DNA of 64,000 nt from Pseudoalteromonas sp. UG3-2 (GTDB lineage Bacteria > Pseudomonadota > Gammaproteobacteria > Enterobacterales > Alteromonadaceae): contig NZ_JAWLJU010000002.1 in NCBI RefSeq assembly GCF_037120705.1, positions 2,873,501 to 2,937,500 of the forward strand. The letters are read 5' to 3'. The position numbers were made by a program, and so were the translations under genes. This document shows, one piece after another, positions 37,411 to 46,300 of the stretch; position 1 is the stretch's first letter; each line of letters opens with the position of its first letter. The notes under the pieces were generated by a model. It made no database searches and was not told the DNA's origin. It was given only the letters and a program-made list of their open reading frames with translations.

Positions 37411-38658
37411 ATGAGTTTAATTACAGAAATTTCAGCACAAGCATCAGCAGCAGCGAAGCAGTTAGCACTTTTATCAACTGAGCAAAAGAACGCCGTGTTA
37501 GCTGATATGGCAAAAGAAATTCGTGATAATACTGATGCTATCATCAAAGCCAATGAAGCGGACCTTGCTGCAGCGCGTGATAACAAGTTAAGCGATGCCA
37601 TGATTGACCGCCTAACGTTAAACCAAGAGCGTATTAACGCCATGGCAGAAGGCATTGAAACCATTATTGAACTTGACGATCCAGTAGGATCGCTAAGAGA
37701 CATGGGTGTAAGACCAAATGGCATTAAAATCAGCAAAATGCGAGTGCCACTTGGTGTTGTGTGCATGATTTACGAAGCACGTCCTAATGTCACGGCGGAT
37801 GCCGGTGCACTGTGCTTTAAATCTGGTAATGGGGTTATTTTACGTGGTGGTAAAGAAGCCTTAGGCAGCTCTCTTGAGATTGCTAAAGCGATGCACAACG
37901 CTTTAGAAAAGCACAATTTACCAACGGCTCTGGTATCAGTGGTGCCAAACCCTGACCGTGGCTTATTAATGGAATTGATGCAGCAAAAAGATTACATCGA
38001 CCTGATTATCCCTCGTGGTGGTGAAGGCTTAATTAACTTTGTTACTGAGAACAGTACGGTTCCGGTTATCCAACACTTTAAAGGGGTGTGTCACCTATAT
38101 ATTGACAAAGAAGCCGATCTCGACAAAGCAATGGCACTGTTGCTTAACGGTAAAACCCAGCGTACTGGTGTATGTAATGCCCTTGAGGGTCTTATTGTGC
38201 ACCAAGATGTGGCTGCAGAATTCTTACCAAAAGCGGCGGCCGAGCTTGCCAAGCGTGGCGTAAAAATCAATGCCTGTAAGAATACCGGTGGTTACTTCGA
38301 TAACGCTGTAGAGCTTAACGATGATGAGTTTGGTGAAGAATATCTCAGCTTAGAAATCGCAGTTCGCCAAGTTGAAGATTTTACTGCGGCACTGGCACAC
38401 ATCGATCGCTTTGGTAGTCACCATACTGAGGTTATTTGTACTGAAGATAAAGCAGCTGCGGATTTATTCCAGCGTGGTGTTGATGCTTCTGTAGTAATGC
38501 ACAATGCCTCATCACGCTTTAGTGACGGCTCAGCCTTAGGTTTGGGTGCTGAAATTGGTATCGCCACTACTAAGCTGCATGCCTATGGTCCTATGGGTCT
38601 GGAGTCACTGACTACTGAGAAGTTCTTAGTAAATGGTGAAGGACAGGTTCGCGAGTAA
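37411..38658 (+). CDS. proA: Gamma-glutamyl phosphate reductase
   Basis: 415 residues. NADPH-dependent second step of proline synthesis, working on the labile ProB product. Motifs: LGVVCMIYEARPNVTADAG, LRGGKEALGSS, LIIPRGGEGLI, and the catalytic Cys in GKTQRTGVCNALEGLIVH. Near the end are NASSRFSDGSALGLGAEIGI and GPMGLESLTTEKFLV. Confidence 0.97.
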   Translation: MSLITEISAQASAAAKQLALLSTEQKNAVLADMAKEIRDNTDAIIKANEADLAAARDNKLSDAMIDRLTLNQERINAMAEGIETIIELDDPVGSLRDMGVRPNGIKISKMRVPLGVVCMIYEARPNVTADAGALCFKSGNGVILRGGKEALGSSLEIAKAMHNALEKHNLPTALVSVVPNPDRGLLMELMQQKDYIDLIIPRGGEGLINFVTENSTVPVIQHFKGVCHLYIDKEADLDKAMALLLNGKTQRTGVCNALEGLIVHQDVAAEFLPKAAAELAKRGVKINACKNTGGYFDNAVELNDDEFGEEYLSLEIAVRQVEDFTAALAHIDRFGSHHTEVICTEDKAAADLFQRGVDASVVMHNASSRFSDGSALGLGAEIGIATTKLHAYGPMGLESLTTEKFLVNGEGQVRE

Positions 38659-38734
38659 ATCTCGCAACATTCGCAGGGCACAGCGAACAGTGTCTTGCGA
38701 GCATCACAATGACAGAATGACATAAGTAACTGCA

Positions 38735-38768
38735 AAGCTCGGGCCGCAAGGTTTGGGCTTTTTTCGTT
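38735..38768 (+). terminator. Terminator of proA
   Basis: AAGCTCGGGCC and GGTTTGGGCTT pair with several G-T pairs around GCAA, followed by TTTTTCG. Confidence 0.55.
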
Positions 38769-38785
38769 TATATAGAGAGGGAAAG

Positions 38786-38861
38786 TGGTGGAGCTAAGCA
38801 GGATCGAACTGCTGACCTCCTGCGTGCAAGGCAGGCGCTCTCCCAGCTGAGCTATAGCCCC
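38786..38861 (-). tRNA. tRNA-Ala (TGC anticodon)
   Basis: Reading the minus strand from 38861: acceptor GGGGCTA pairs with TAGCTCC, the D-arm has AGCTCAGCTGGGAGAGC, the anticodon stem CCTGC/GCAGG encloses CTTGCAC (anticodon TGC), the T-arm has GTTCGATCC, and an encoded CCA ends the gene at 38786. 76 bases. Confidence 0.96.
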
Positions 38862-38990
38862 ACATTCCAATTTGAACGAGGGAAAATTTAATCATTTTTA
38901 TAAATTGAGTCAAGAGGGCTGAAAATTTTTTCGCTTTTTTTTTCGACTCTTTGTTACACTGCCCTTAAAACAAAAAAGCAAAAGTGTACT

Positions 38991-39389
38991 ATGTCCACTC
39001 CCTATCGATTAATGGCAATGCTGTTTACTCTGGTATTGTTAGGTTGCGCCAGTCAGCCTGAAGCCCCGACTTTAGAGGTAGAGAAACAAACCTTACATCA
39101 GCGTACTTTGACCAATGGCGAACAAGAGTTTGCTTTTATTGTCATTGTAGCCGCAACCCCTGCCATGCAGCTTGATACCAGCAAGCCTATCTCTCGTAGA
39201 ACCCTAAAAGCCTACGCCGAGTTTGAGCGCATAGAAGACTCATCGAGCTTAAAACTACGGTTAGAGGAGCGTGCGGTAGAGTTGTTAGGGCCGGCATTGG
39301 CAGCCGAGAATTATTGCAATCAAGGCCATTCCATTACGGATGTCTATTGGCGTCAGCGCAGTGTGCAGCTAAGAGGTAAGTGCTTGTGA
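38991..39389 (+). CDS. Small lipoprotein, unknown
   Basis: 132 residues; the signal LMAMLFTLVLLGCASQP has a clear lipobox with Cys. The mature protein is short and charged (TLKAYAEFERIED, LKLRLEERAVELLGP), with two later Cys (ENYCNQ, RGKCL) that may pair. I do not recognise the family. Its 3' end overlaps the following gene by 10 bases, so they are co-transcribed. Confidence 0.7.
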   Translation: MSTPYRLMAMLFTLVLLGCASQPEAPTLEVEKQTLHQRTLTNGEQEFAFIVIVAATPAMQLDTSKPISRRTLKAYAEFERIEDSSSLKLRLEERAVELLGPALAAENYCNQGHSITDVYWRQRSVQLRGKCL

Positions 39390-39892
39390 TCCGTAACAAC
39401 CCACAACAGCTCAATGCTTGCTTGGCGCAATTAGGGATAGACTATATTGCGTATCAACATCCTGCTCTTAATACCTGTGCCGACGCAGACCGTTTAGCGT
39501 TAGAGCGCCAAGGTACCCGATTAAAAAACCTATTTTTACGTGATAATTATGGCAAACGCCATATTTTGTTTATTGTCCCTGCAGAAAAACAGCTAGACCT
39601 AAAACACCTGTCTAAGGCGCAACAGGTGTCGCGCTTAGGGTTTGCTTCAACCGCGCGGTTAGGCAAATATTTAGGAGTAGAACAGGGTTGCGTATCGGCT
39701 TTAGCATTGTATAACGACGATCAGCAAGCGGTAGAGCTGTGGCTTGATAGTGAGCTTAAGAGCGCTGAGCTGTGGCAATGTCACCCCTTGGTCAATACCC
39801 AAACCTGGGTGTTGAGCTATGCCTCTTTATTGCAGTTTTGGCAGCATACCGGCCATTCACCGCGCTGGGTGGAGGCCATTTCTAAAGCTTAA
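39380..39892 (+). CDS. YbaK/ProX-type prolyl-tRNA editing domain protein
   Basis: 170 residues from GTG 39380 (GTG 39386 is possible). The YbaK-like fold is seen in QLGIDYIAYQHPAL, TRLKNLFLRDNYGKRHILFI with the conserved Lys, SRLGFASTARLGKYLGVEQG and SALALYNDD. Free-standing homologues hydrolyse mischarged Ala-tRNA(Pro) or Cys-tRNA(Pro). The pattern with KNLFLRD is nearest the PrdX/ProXp-ala group. Substrate assignment is inference. Confidence 0.8.
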   Translation: MLVIRNNPQQLNACLAQLGIDYIAYQHPALNTCADADRLALERQGTRLKNLFLRDNYGKRHILFIVPAEKQLDLKHLSKAQQVSRLGFASTARLGKYLGVEQGCVSALALYNDDQQAVELWLDSELKSAELWQCHPLVNTQTWVLSYASLLQFWQHTGHSPRWVEAISKA

Positions 39893-40990
39893 GGCTAAGC
39901 CACAAAGACACACCAAAAGTAATACCGCGGCAAAGTACTTCAACCCGCCATATTCATAAATCAACCCCGGTAGGTAAGACCCTAATACGCCACCGCTGTA
40001 GTAAAACGACACATACGCGCCATTAGTGACCGTAGCGGGAGCGCTACTGATACTGTTTGCCAAAGGAGCAGCAGTGGCATGAATAATAAACATGCAGGCG
40101 CAAAACAGGGTGAAAAGCAGGACGAATACACTGAGGTTGACTATTGGCATAAGGGCGATAGTGAGGGCGTAGATGGCAAACATGGCGCTAAGAAACCACC
40201 AAGTGGAGCTAGCCCGCCCCTGCAACCATGGGGTGATAATAGAGCCCAGCGCGCCAACCAAGTAGCCGGTGTAAACCCAGCCGACTTGACTTGGCGAGGT
40301 TAAATTAAAGTCGTATTTAAGAATAAAGGGTAAGAAGTTCAACAGCCCCGCAAAGCAAAAAAACATACAAAACACACTGCTGTATAAGCGCAGTAAGTGT
40401 GGTTGCTTGAGCGGTGTTAAATAGTCCCGCAGACGCGTTACCGTCGTGATTGTTGGGCTATGACCACGAGCACGAACGCTCAGCGCCAGTAAGGCGAGCA
40501 GTAGAGCGTTAATATAGTAAAAGCTTTGCCACTCAAACCACACGGCAACATTCGCCGCCAGCGTACGACCAAAATAACCGCCTACTATGGTGCTACCAAT
40601 GTAGAGCGCCATATTTTTTTTCAGCGCCGTACCATCGAACTGTTGACCAATATAGCCTGTCATTGCAGTCAGTGCGGCAGGCAACAATAACCCTTGTAGT
40701 AGTCGCACCAACAACAGCCCTGAAAAAGACGTCATGCTCGCAAAGGCAATGCAGGAAAGGGCTAAGCACAGCATAGTCCACTTTAAAATTTTCAGCGGGT
40801 TAGCCTTGGCGAGTAATACACCATAGCAAATGGGGGCAATCGCCAGTGGTAGCATGGTTGCCGACATTAAGGTTCCCGCTTGCGAAGCGGAGACCGAAAA
40901 TTGCTGCGCAAATTCCGCCAGCAAGGGTTGTGGCGCATACAAGACAAAAAAGATAAATATAGAGCACAGCAACAGATGGATGACGGGCAT
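39857..40990 (-). CDS. MFS transporter (YnfM/AraJ-like exporter)
   Basis: 377 residues with about 12 hydrophobic segments. The N-terminus LYAPQPLLAEFAQQFSVSAS followed by GTLMSATMLPLAIAPICYGV is typical of the YnfM/NepI-type drug or metabolite exporters, as is LLLVRLLQGLLLPAALTAMT (motif C region of the half). It converges on the editing-domain gene with a 36-base overlap of 3' ends. The substrate cannot be read. Confidence 0.85.
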   Translation of the reverse strand: MPVIHLLLCSIFIFFVLYAPQPLLAEFAQQFSVSASQAGTLMSATMLPLAIAPICYGVLLAKANPLKILKWTMLCLALSCIAFASMTSFSGLLLVRLLQGLLLPAALTAMTGYIGQQFDGTALKKNMALYIGSTIVGGYFGRTLAANVAVWFEWQSFYYINALLLALLALSVRARGHSPTITTVTRLRDYLTPLKQPHLLRLYSSVFCMFFCFAGLLNFLPFILKYDFNLTSPSQVGWVYTGYLVGALGSIITPWLQGRASSTWWFLSAMFAIYALTIALMPIVNLSVFVLLFTLFCACMFIIHATAAPLANSISSAPATVTNGAYVSFYYSGGVLGSYLPGLIYEYGGLKYFAAVLLLVCLCGLALSFRNGLHPAR

Positions 40991-41144
40991 ACCTAAAGAA
41001 AGCTTTTAGTTTTGGCAACTTGGCCTAAACTATATCAAATTAGTCCATCATTTTTTGCGCTATATCACAGTTTTAAATAAATAATTTGCTAGATTTGTGG
41101 TGGATCCTAGCTATCGTCTCTGGTCAATCGCGGTGGCTGAGTTA

Positions 41145-41166
41145 AAATAGTAAAAAGTCTATTTTA
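41145..41166. repeat. Small stem-loop before the DUF2058 gene
   Basis: TAAAATAG/CTATTTTA with a 6-base loop just before the ribosome site GGAG of the next gene. It may modulate translation or mRNA stability; this is inference. Confidence 0.4.
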
Positions 41167-41178
41167 CGGAGTGGTACC

Positions 41179-41715
41179 ATGGGTTCATTGCAAGACCAGT
41201 TGCTCAAGGCAGGCCTAACAACCGAGCACAACGCTAAAGTGGCAAAAACACAAAAGCGTAAACAACAAAAGAAAAAGAAGAAGGGCGCAACCAGCGACCA
41301 ATCTGATCTGCAAAAGCATATTGAGCAGACTAAGATAGAGCAGCAAAAGCGTGCCGAAGAGCTCAATAAAGCTAAGCAAGAAGAGCTGAAAGAAAAAGAG
41401 CAGGTTGCTCGCGTTAAGCAAATACTGGAGCACCACAACCAGGATGAAATTCGTGGTGATGTGACCTTCAACTTCACCTATCAAAATAAGGTGAAAGAGC
41501 TGGAAGTCAACGCGGCCACACAACAGGCACTAGCCAAAGGTCGACTGGCGATTTGCGTGTTGGAAGGCGTATTTTATGTATTACAGGACGAGCCGGCGAG
41601 AAAAATTGCCGAAGTGGATGAGAAGTACATTGTTTTCCATGTTGAAGACGATCAACAAAGTAATGATGACGATCCCTATGCTGAATTTGAAGTTCCTGAT
41701 GATTTGATGTGGTAG
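41179..41715 (+). CDS. DUF2058 (YaiL-like) protein
   Basis: 178 residues. The Lys-rich N-terminal half (SLQDQLLKAGL, then QKRKQQKKKKKG) is a charged helix likely to bind nucleic acid; the C-terminal half has VTFNFTYQNKVKELEVN and LAICVLEGVFYVL, ending in an acidic tail DPYAEFEVPDDLMW. This matches the DUF2058 family, sometimes called nucleoprotein/polynucleotide-associated; no biochemical role is established. Confidence 0.85.
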   Translation: MGSLQDQLLKAGLTTEHNAKVAKTQKRKQQKKKKKGATSDQSDLQKHIEQTKIEQQKRAEELNKAKQEELKEKEQVARVKQILEHHNQDEIRGDVTFNFTYQNKVKELEVNAATQQALAKGRLAICVLEGVFYVLQDEPARKIAEVDEKYIVFHVEDDQQSNDDDPYAEFEVPDDLMW

Positions 41716-41787
41716 TGATTAGGCCATAGGTTAAACTTTGGGCTACACTGACTTACAACGTTAACCGTCAATAAAAAGAGTAAAGAT

Positions 41788-42111
41788 ATGAGCAAGATGA
41801 AAAAACTACTAGTAGGGACTGCTGTAGCAGTATGTGCATTGAGTTCAGCCAGCGCCATGGCGGCGGATGGCAAAGCGCTGTATACCCAAAAAATGTGTCA
41901 AACCTGCCACGGTGCAGAAGGTAAAGCGCCAATTATGCCTTTGTATCCGAAAATTAATGGCCAAAACAAAGAATACCTAGTGGCGCAAATGAAAGACATT
42001 AAGTCAGGCAAGCGTAACAATGGCATGTCTTCTGCGATGAAAGCCATGGTTGCCAATGTCAGTGATGCCGAATTTGAAGCCATTGCCGAGTACCTGAGTA
42101 AAGTAAAATAA
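41788..42111 (+). CDS. Periplasmic class I cytochrome c (c553 type)
   Basis: 107 residues with a signal peptide ending SSASAMA. The single haem site is CQTCH (near residue 36), and the distal Met ligand is probably in NNGMSSAMKAM. Small electron carrier of the periplasm. It is alone, with its own ribosome site and terminator, and no oxidase gene is adjacent. Confidence 0.92.
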   Translation: MSKMKKLLVGTAVAVCALSSASAMAADGKALYTQKMCQTCHGAEGKAPIMPLYPKINGQNKEYLVAQMKDIKSGKRNNGMSSAMKAMVANVSDAEFEAIAEYLSKVK

Positions 42112-42163
42112 GCGGCTTTTACCTAATAGGCGCTAGCTCAAGCGCCGTATAACAGCAACAGAC

Positions 42164-42189
42164 AAAACCACCGCTTGCGGTGGTTTTTA
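42164..42189 (+). terminator. Terminator of the cytochrome gene
   Basis: AAACCACCG/CGGTGGTTT around CTTG, followed by TT. A second stem GGCGCT/AGCGCC lies just upstream at 42129-42146. Confidence 0.85.
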
Positions 42190-42261
42190 GTTGCAGACAG
42201 TTATAACTTAATTTAGACTTCTATACATCCAGATGTGGAAGTGTTGTATAAAGGATCTCCC

Positions 42262-43029
42262 ATGTTCGAATTACCGCAATTAGATTTAAAAAACAAAGTC
42301 AGTGCTGAAGAGTGGCAGCTGCGCCTTGATTTAGCGGCCTGCTATCGCTTAGTGGAGCATTTTCGCTGGGGGGATCTAATTTATACTCACATGTCAGCAA
42401 GGTTACCGGGCACCGATCATTACTTGGTGAACGCCTTTGGCCTAAGCTTTGATGAAGTCACGGCATCAAACTTAGTGAAAGTCGACCTCCAAGGAAATAT
42501 TTTGGATGACACACCATTTGAAATAAACCCCGCTGGTTTTACTATCCACAGTGCTATTCATGAGGTGCGGGATGATGCCCATTGCGTTATCCACTTGCAT
42601 ACCAAAGAAACCATTGCGGTGGCGAGTCTTGAGTGTGGACTGTTGCCGCTGAGTCAGCACAGTATGTTTTCACTGCCTTCTTTGTCGTACCATGGCTACG
42701 AAGGACTGGCTGTGAATGCTGCAGAAAAACAACGTCTGCAAGAGGATTTAGGTGATACTAATCATATGTTGTTGGTGAATCATGGTGGCTTAACCGTGGG
42801 GCCAACCGTAGGTGATGCGTTTATGCGTTTTTATGACCTCCAGCGGGCCTGTGAAATCCAAGTCGCCATTCAGGCAACAGGGCAAAAAGCCACCCCGGTA
42901 CCACAGCCCATTATCGACAATATTTATAATCAAGCTAACGTTGTCCATAGCGGCAGCACTGGTGGGCAATTGGCGTGGCCTGCGATGCTACGTAAAGCCT
43001 ACCGCTTAGACCCAAGCTTTGCTCAATAG
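42262..43029 (+). CDS. Class II aldolase/adducin family protein
   Basis: 255 residues from ATG 42262 with AAGGA upstream. The adducin-type aldolase fold has a zinc site: HLHTKET (first two His) and VNHGGLTVG (third), with the acidic residue in EVRDDAHCVIHLH. The N-terminal FRWGDLIYTHMSARLPG is typical. Such enzymes cleave or decarboxylate sugar phosphates or sugar acids. It is eight bases upstream of an enolase-superfamily dehydratase, which suggests joint catabolism of a sugar acid; the substrate is unknown. Confidence 0.85.
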   Translation: MFELPQLDLKNKVSAEEWQLRLDLAACYRLVEHFRWGDLIYTHMSARLPGTDHYLVNAFGLSFDEVTASNLVKVDLQGNILDDTPFEINPAGFTIHSAIHEVRDDAHCVIHLHTKETIAVASLECGLLPLSQHSMFSLPSLSYHGYEGLAVNAAEKQRLQEDLGDTNHMLLVNHGGLTVGPTVGDAFMRFYDLQRACEIQVAIQATGQKATPVPQPIIDNIYNQANVVHSGSTGGQLAWPAMLRKAYRLDPSFAQ

Positions 43030-43037
43030 GAGTCTTT

Positions 43038-44213
43038 ATGAAAGTTAATCGCGTAGAAGTATTTGATATCCATTGCCCCGACAGGCCAGCGTGGACCCCA
43101 GTGTTTGTGCGTATTCACACTGATGAGGGTATCTCTGGCGTAGGGGAAGCGGGTCTGGCGTATGACCTTGGACACAGCGCGGCGGCGAGCATGATAAAAG
43201 AAATGGCCGAGGCATTTTTAATTGGCCATGACCCGTTTCAAACCGAGCTGTTGTGGTCGCGGATGCTGCGCGAGAGCTTTTGGGGACTCGGTGGTGGCCC
43301 GGTGGTCTATGCCGCTATGTCAGCTATCGATACCGCACTTTGGGATATTAAAGGCAAAGCACTAAAACTGCCGGTCTATCAGCTGTTAGGTGGTAAAGTG
43401 AACTCAGAGTTGCGTACCTATGCGTCGCAATTGCAATTTGACTGGGATCAGGAGTTTAAAGCGCTGGTTGAACCCCATGAATACGCTGAGGCGGCGCATA
43501 AAGCTATCGCAGAAGGCTATGATGCGGTTAAGGTCGACCCAATTCAATACGACAAGCATGGCAACACTTATTATGATCGCACGAAACTTATTTCTCGTGC
43601 TGAAATGAAACTCTACCGCGCTCGTATGAAGGCTATTCGCGAGGCCGTTGGCGACGAGGTTGACATTATCTTTGAGTGTCACAGTCTACCGGGTGCCACG
43701 TCTGCCATACAAATAGCCGACATCGCCGAAGAATTTGACTGCATGTACTATGAAGAGCCGGTTAATTACCTCAACCACTCTCTGCATGCTAAAGTCGCTA
43801 ACAAGACGGCTGTGCCCATTGCCGGTGGTGAACGCTTGTACAACCGTTGGGGTGTTCGCCCTTATTTTGAAGATCAAAGTATTGACGTTTTACAGCCAGA
43901 CATTGGTTTATGTGGTGGCTTTACCGAGACCAAAAAGGTATGTGATTACGCCGATATCTTTGATGTTCGAATACAAGCACACGTCTGCGGTGGCCCTGTA
44001 GCCACAGCCGCGGCGTTACACTTAGAAACCGCGATCCCGAATTTCTTAATTCATGAACACCATACTTATGCGATTAAAAAGTGGAACCGTGAATTATGCT
44101 TGCAAGATCCGCAGCCACACAAAGGCATCTTCAAAGTGTCTGAGGAACCAGGGCTTGGCATTGAGCTGAACGATGAAGTGGTGATGCGCTCCTCTCGAGT
44201 GGAAATTAAGTAA
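43038..44213 (+). CDS. Enolase-superfamily (mandelate racemase/muconate lactonizing) sugar-acid dehydratase
   Basis: 391 residues. The N-terminal capping domain begins VNRVEVFDIHCPDRPAWTPV; the barrel has IDTALWDIKGKALKLPVYQL, and metal ligands in IFECHSLPG, MYYEEPVN and IAGGERLYNRWGV. A late IQAHVCGGPVATAA His is the likely acid/base, as in galactonate/gluconate-type dehydratases. The ECH triad where relatives often have DxH is a variation worth checking. It follows the aldolase gene closely and has a strong terminator. No transporter, kinase or regulator gene is adjacent. Confidence 0.85.
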   Translation: MKVNRVEVFDIHCPDRPAWTPVFVRIHTDEGISGVGEAGLAYDLGHSAAASMIKEMAEAFLIGHDPFQTELLWSRMLRESFWGLGGGPVVYAAMSAIDTALWDIKGKALKLPVYQLLGGKVNSELRTYASQLQFDWDQEFKALVEPHEYAEAAHKAIAEGYDAVKVDPIQYDKHGNTYYDRTKLISRAEMKLYRARMKAIREAVGDEVDIIFECHSLPGATSAIQIADIAEEFDCMYYEEPVNYLNHSLHAKVANKTAVPIAGGERLYNRWGVRPYFEDQSIDVLQPDIGLCGGFTETKKVCDYADIFDVRIQAHVCGGPVATAAALHLETAIPNFLIHEHHTYAIKKWNRELCLQDPQPHKGIFKVSEEPGLGIELNDEVVMRSSRVEIK

Positions 44214-44237
44214 CCCCCGAGCGTATTCAATAGAAAC

Positions 44238-44270
44238 AAAAAAACCCAAGCTCAGGCTTGGGTTTTTTTA
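44238..44270. terminator. Bidirectional terminator of the dehydratase and suhB
   Basis: AAAAACCCAAGC/GCTTGGGTTTTT around TCAG, T-runs on both strands. Confidence 0.88.
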
Positions 44271-44286
44271 GTAGTAACTAGGTTTG

Positions 44287-45090
44287 TTATTTCAACAGAG
44301 ACTCGGTTAATACTGGACGAATTTCTTTTACAATGGCTTGGCAAAGCTTAGGTGCGCCGCAAATGATGTTGCCACTGCGGTTGTAGTTAGCACCACCGGC
44401 AAAGTCAGTCACCATGCCGCCAGCTTCTTTGATTAATAGCTCGCCTGCCGCGGTATCCCAAGGTTTTAGGCCGATTTCGAAAAAACCATCCATACGACCA
44501 GCAGCAACGTACGCCATATCTAACGCTGCAGAGCCGGCACGACGCATGTCAGCAGTGTGTACAAATAGTGCTTTGAATGCCTCTAGGTAAGCGTCCATGT
44601 GGTGCTTTTGTTTAAACGGGAATCCAGTGCCGATAACAGTGCCTTGTAGCTCAATCGACTTAGAAACACGAATACGCTTGTTATTAAGCTGTGCACCTTG
44701 ACCACGTGAAGCGGTGAAAAGCTCGTCGCGGATTGGATCATACACTACGGCTTGCTCTACGCGACCTTTTACTTTTAGTGCGATAGAAACCGCATAGTGA
44801 GGGATACCCTTAACAAAGTTAGTAGTACCATCAAGAGGATCTACAACCCATTGGTAATCTGCATCTTTGCCTTCTTGAAGGCCAAGTTCTTCGCCAATAA
44901 TTGCGTGGTCAGGGTAAGATTTTAAAATGGTGTCACGGATAGCCACTTCCGCTTCTTTATCGATATTTGTAACGAGATCATTGGTGCCTTTTTGTGAGGC
45001 TTCAACGCGTGACAGATCTTCACTGGCACGAAGAATAATCTTACCCGCGTTACGCGCAGCGCGTACCGCAATGTTCAACATTGGATGCAT
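44287..45090 (-). CDS. suhB: Inositol-1-monophosphatase SuhB
   Basis: 267 residues from ATG 45090 with AGGTAA upstream; longer upstream frame (to 45177) is not family-like. Mg-dependent phosphatase that also joins the Nus antitermination complex in E. coli. Motifs: GTNDLVTNIDKEAEVAI, IIGEELG, VVDPLDGTTNFVKGIPHYAV and LKPWDTAAGELLIKEAGG. Confidence 0.96.
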   Translation of the reverse strand: MHPMLNIAVRAARNAGKIILRASEDLSRVEASQKGTNDLVTNIDKEAEVAIRDTILKSYPDHAIIGEELGLQEGKDADYQWVVDPLDGTTNFVKGIPHYAVSIALKVKGRVEQAVVYDPIRDELFTASRGQGAQLNNKRIRVSKSIELQGTVIGTGFPFKQKHHMDAYLEAFKALFVHTADMRRAGSAALDMAYVAAGRMDGFFEIGLKPWDTAAGELLIKEAGGMVTDFAGGANYNRSGNIICGAPKLCQAIVKEIRPVLTESLLK

Positions 45091-45301
45091 AGCATTACCT
45101 TTAGGTTGTAAAAGAACAGGATATTTCAGCCGGCGTATTCTAGCGGCTTTTGCTGCAAAGTAAACATAAAACCACAAAAAAACCTGGTTGTTTTTTGTAC
45201 TCCCTTGCCCTGTATCGATTTTTATTTATCCGCGGCTATCTTAGTGAGATCAGTTGGAGCTGTGCTACAATTCGCCATTATTTTTGTTTGAGAATCAGGT
45301 A

Positions 45302-46033
45302 ATGGCATTAGAAGACATTCGTATTGTATTAGTAAACACCTCACATTCAGGCAATATTGGCTCTGTTGCTCGAGCGATGAAAACCATGGGGTTGTCTAAA
45401 CTCTACTTAGTTGACCCTGCATGTGAAGTGGATAGCCATGCAAGTGCATTGGCGGCTGGTGCGACCGATATCTTAGGTAGCGCTCAGCAGGTCGATACCT
45501 TACAAGAAGCGATTGCGGACTGTGCACTCACTATTGGCACCAGTGCTCGTTCCAGAACGCTGTCATGGCCCATGGTCGATCCCAGAGGCTGCGCCCAAAA
45601 GCTCGTCAGTGAGTCAAAGCACGGTCCGGTGGCGTTAGTGTTTGGTCGTGAGAACAGCGGCTTAACCAACGAAGAACTGCAGTTATGTAACTATCACGTT
45701 TGCATTCCTGCCAATCCAGAATACAGCTCGTTAAACTTAGCCATGGCGGTGCAAACCCTCGCCTATGAAACGCGCATGACCTATTTAGACTCCCTTGAGC
45801 AACCCGCTGAAGAAGCAGGTGATACGGTTTATCCATCGTCAAAACAGATGGAGCTATTTTATGAGCACCTAGAGCGTACCCTTGGCGATACCGGGTTTAT
45901 CATCAAACAGCATCCCGGCATGGTAATGACCAAGCTGAAAAGACTATTTAATCGTGCCAGACCGGAAGATCAAGAGCTTAATATTTTGCGCGGCATTTTA
46001 AGCTCAATTGATAAGTCGGCTAAAAAGCAATAA
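45302..46033 (+). CDS. trmJ: tRNA (cytidine/uridine-2'-O)-methyltransferase TrmJ
   Basis: 243 residues from ATG 45302. SPOUT-fold enzyme that methylates position 32 of several tRNAs. [20 protein letters not shown] at the start, [19 protein letters not shown] and [17 protein letters not shown] form the knot and SAM pocket. It sits between suhB (divergent) and iscR, the usual gammaproteobacterial neighbours. Confidence 0.96.
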   Translation: MALEDIRIVLVNTSHSGNIGSVARAMKTMGLSKLYLVDPACEVDSHASALAAGATDILGSAQQVDTLQEAIADCALTIGTSARSRTLSWPMVDPRGCAQKLVSESKHGPVALVFGRENSGLTNEELQLCNYHVCIPANPEYSSLNLAMAVQTLAYETRMTYLDSLEQPAEEAGDTVYPSSKQMELFYEHLERTLGDTGFIIKQHPGMVMTKLKRLFNRARPEDQELNILRGILSSIDKSAKKQ

Positions 46034-46123
46034 GGCCTTTTACCGCAGCGCTGGCGACGCTCTGTCGTCAGCCAATTGTGCTTTTCTAGCCCAGCCGACA
46101 TTGCGGACAAAACTTCAGCAACA

Positions 46124-46148
46124 ATACTTGACTAAATTACTCAGGTAA
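46124..46148. promoter_or_regulatory. IscR type 1 operator, site 1
   Basis: ATACTTGACTAAATTACTCA followed by GGTAA; matches the ATA-x-x-TGAC...TCAG type 1 pattern recognised by [2Fe-2S] IscR. Confidence 0.75.
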
Positions 46149-46162
46149 TTAAAATGAAGCTA

Positions 46163-46187
46163 ATACTTGATTAATTTACTCAGGTAT
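46163..46187. promoter_or_regulatory. IscR type 1 operator, site 2
   Basis: ATACTTGATTAATTTACTCA followed by GGTAT, 39 bases from site 1 (start to start). Confidence 0.75.
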
Positions 46188-46237
46188 TACAGGTAAGCAT
46201 CTCCAAGAGCGCAGAATCTGGGCTCCAGAAGGGGTTA

Positions 46238-46269
46238 ATACTTGACTATCTTAGTCAAGTAATTAAAAT
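46238..46269 (+). promoter_or_regulatory. IscR operator site 3 and isc promoter
   Basis: ATACTTGACTATCTTAGTCA followed by AGTAA (46238-46262) is the best site. TTGACT (46242-46247) and TAAAAT (46264-46269), spaced 16, form a promoter inside it, so IscR would repress directly. Confidence 0.8.
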
Positions 46270-46300
46270 TTGCGTCTTGGTAAAATAACGGGGGTCATGC

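Noticed and set aside
38583..38870. Minus-strand frame across tRNA-Ala with a plausible-looking peptide
   Set aside because: It is the translation of the tRNA gene and its flank, a familiar artefact.
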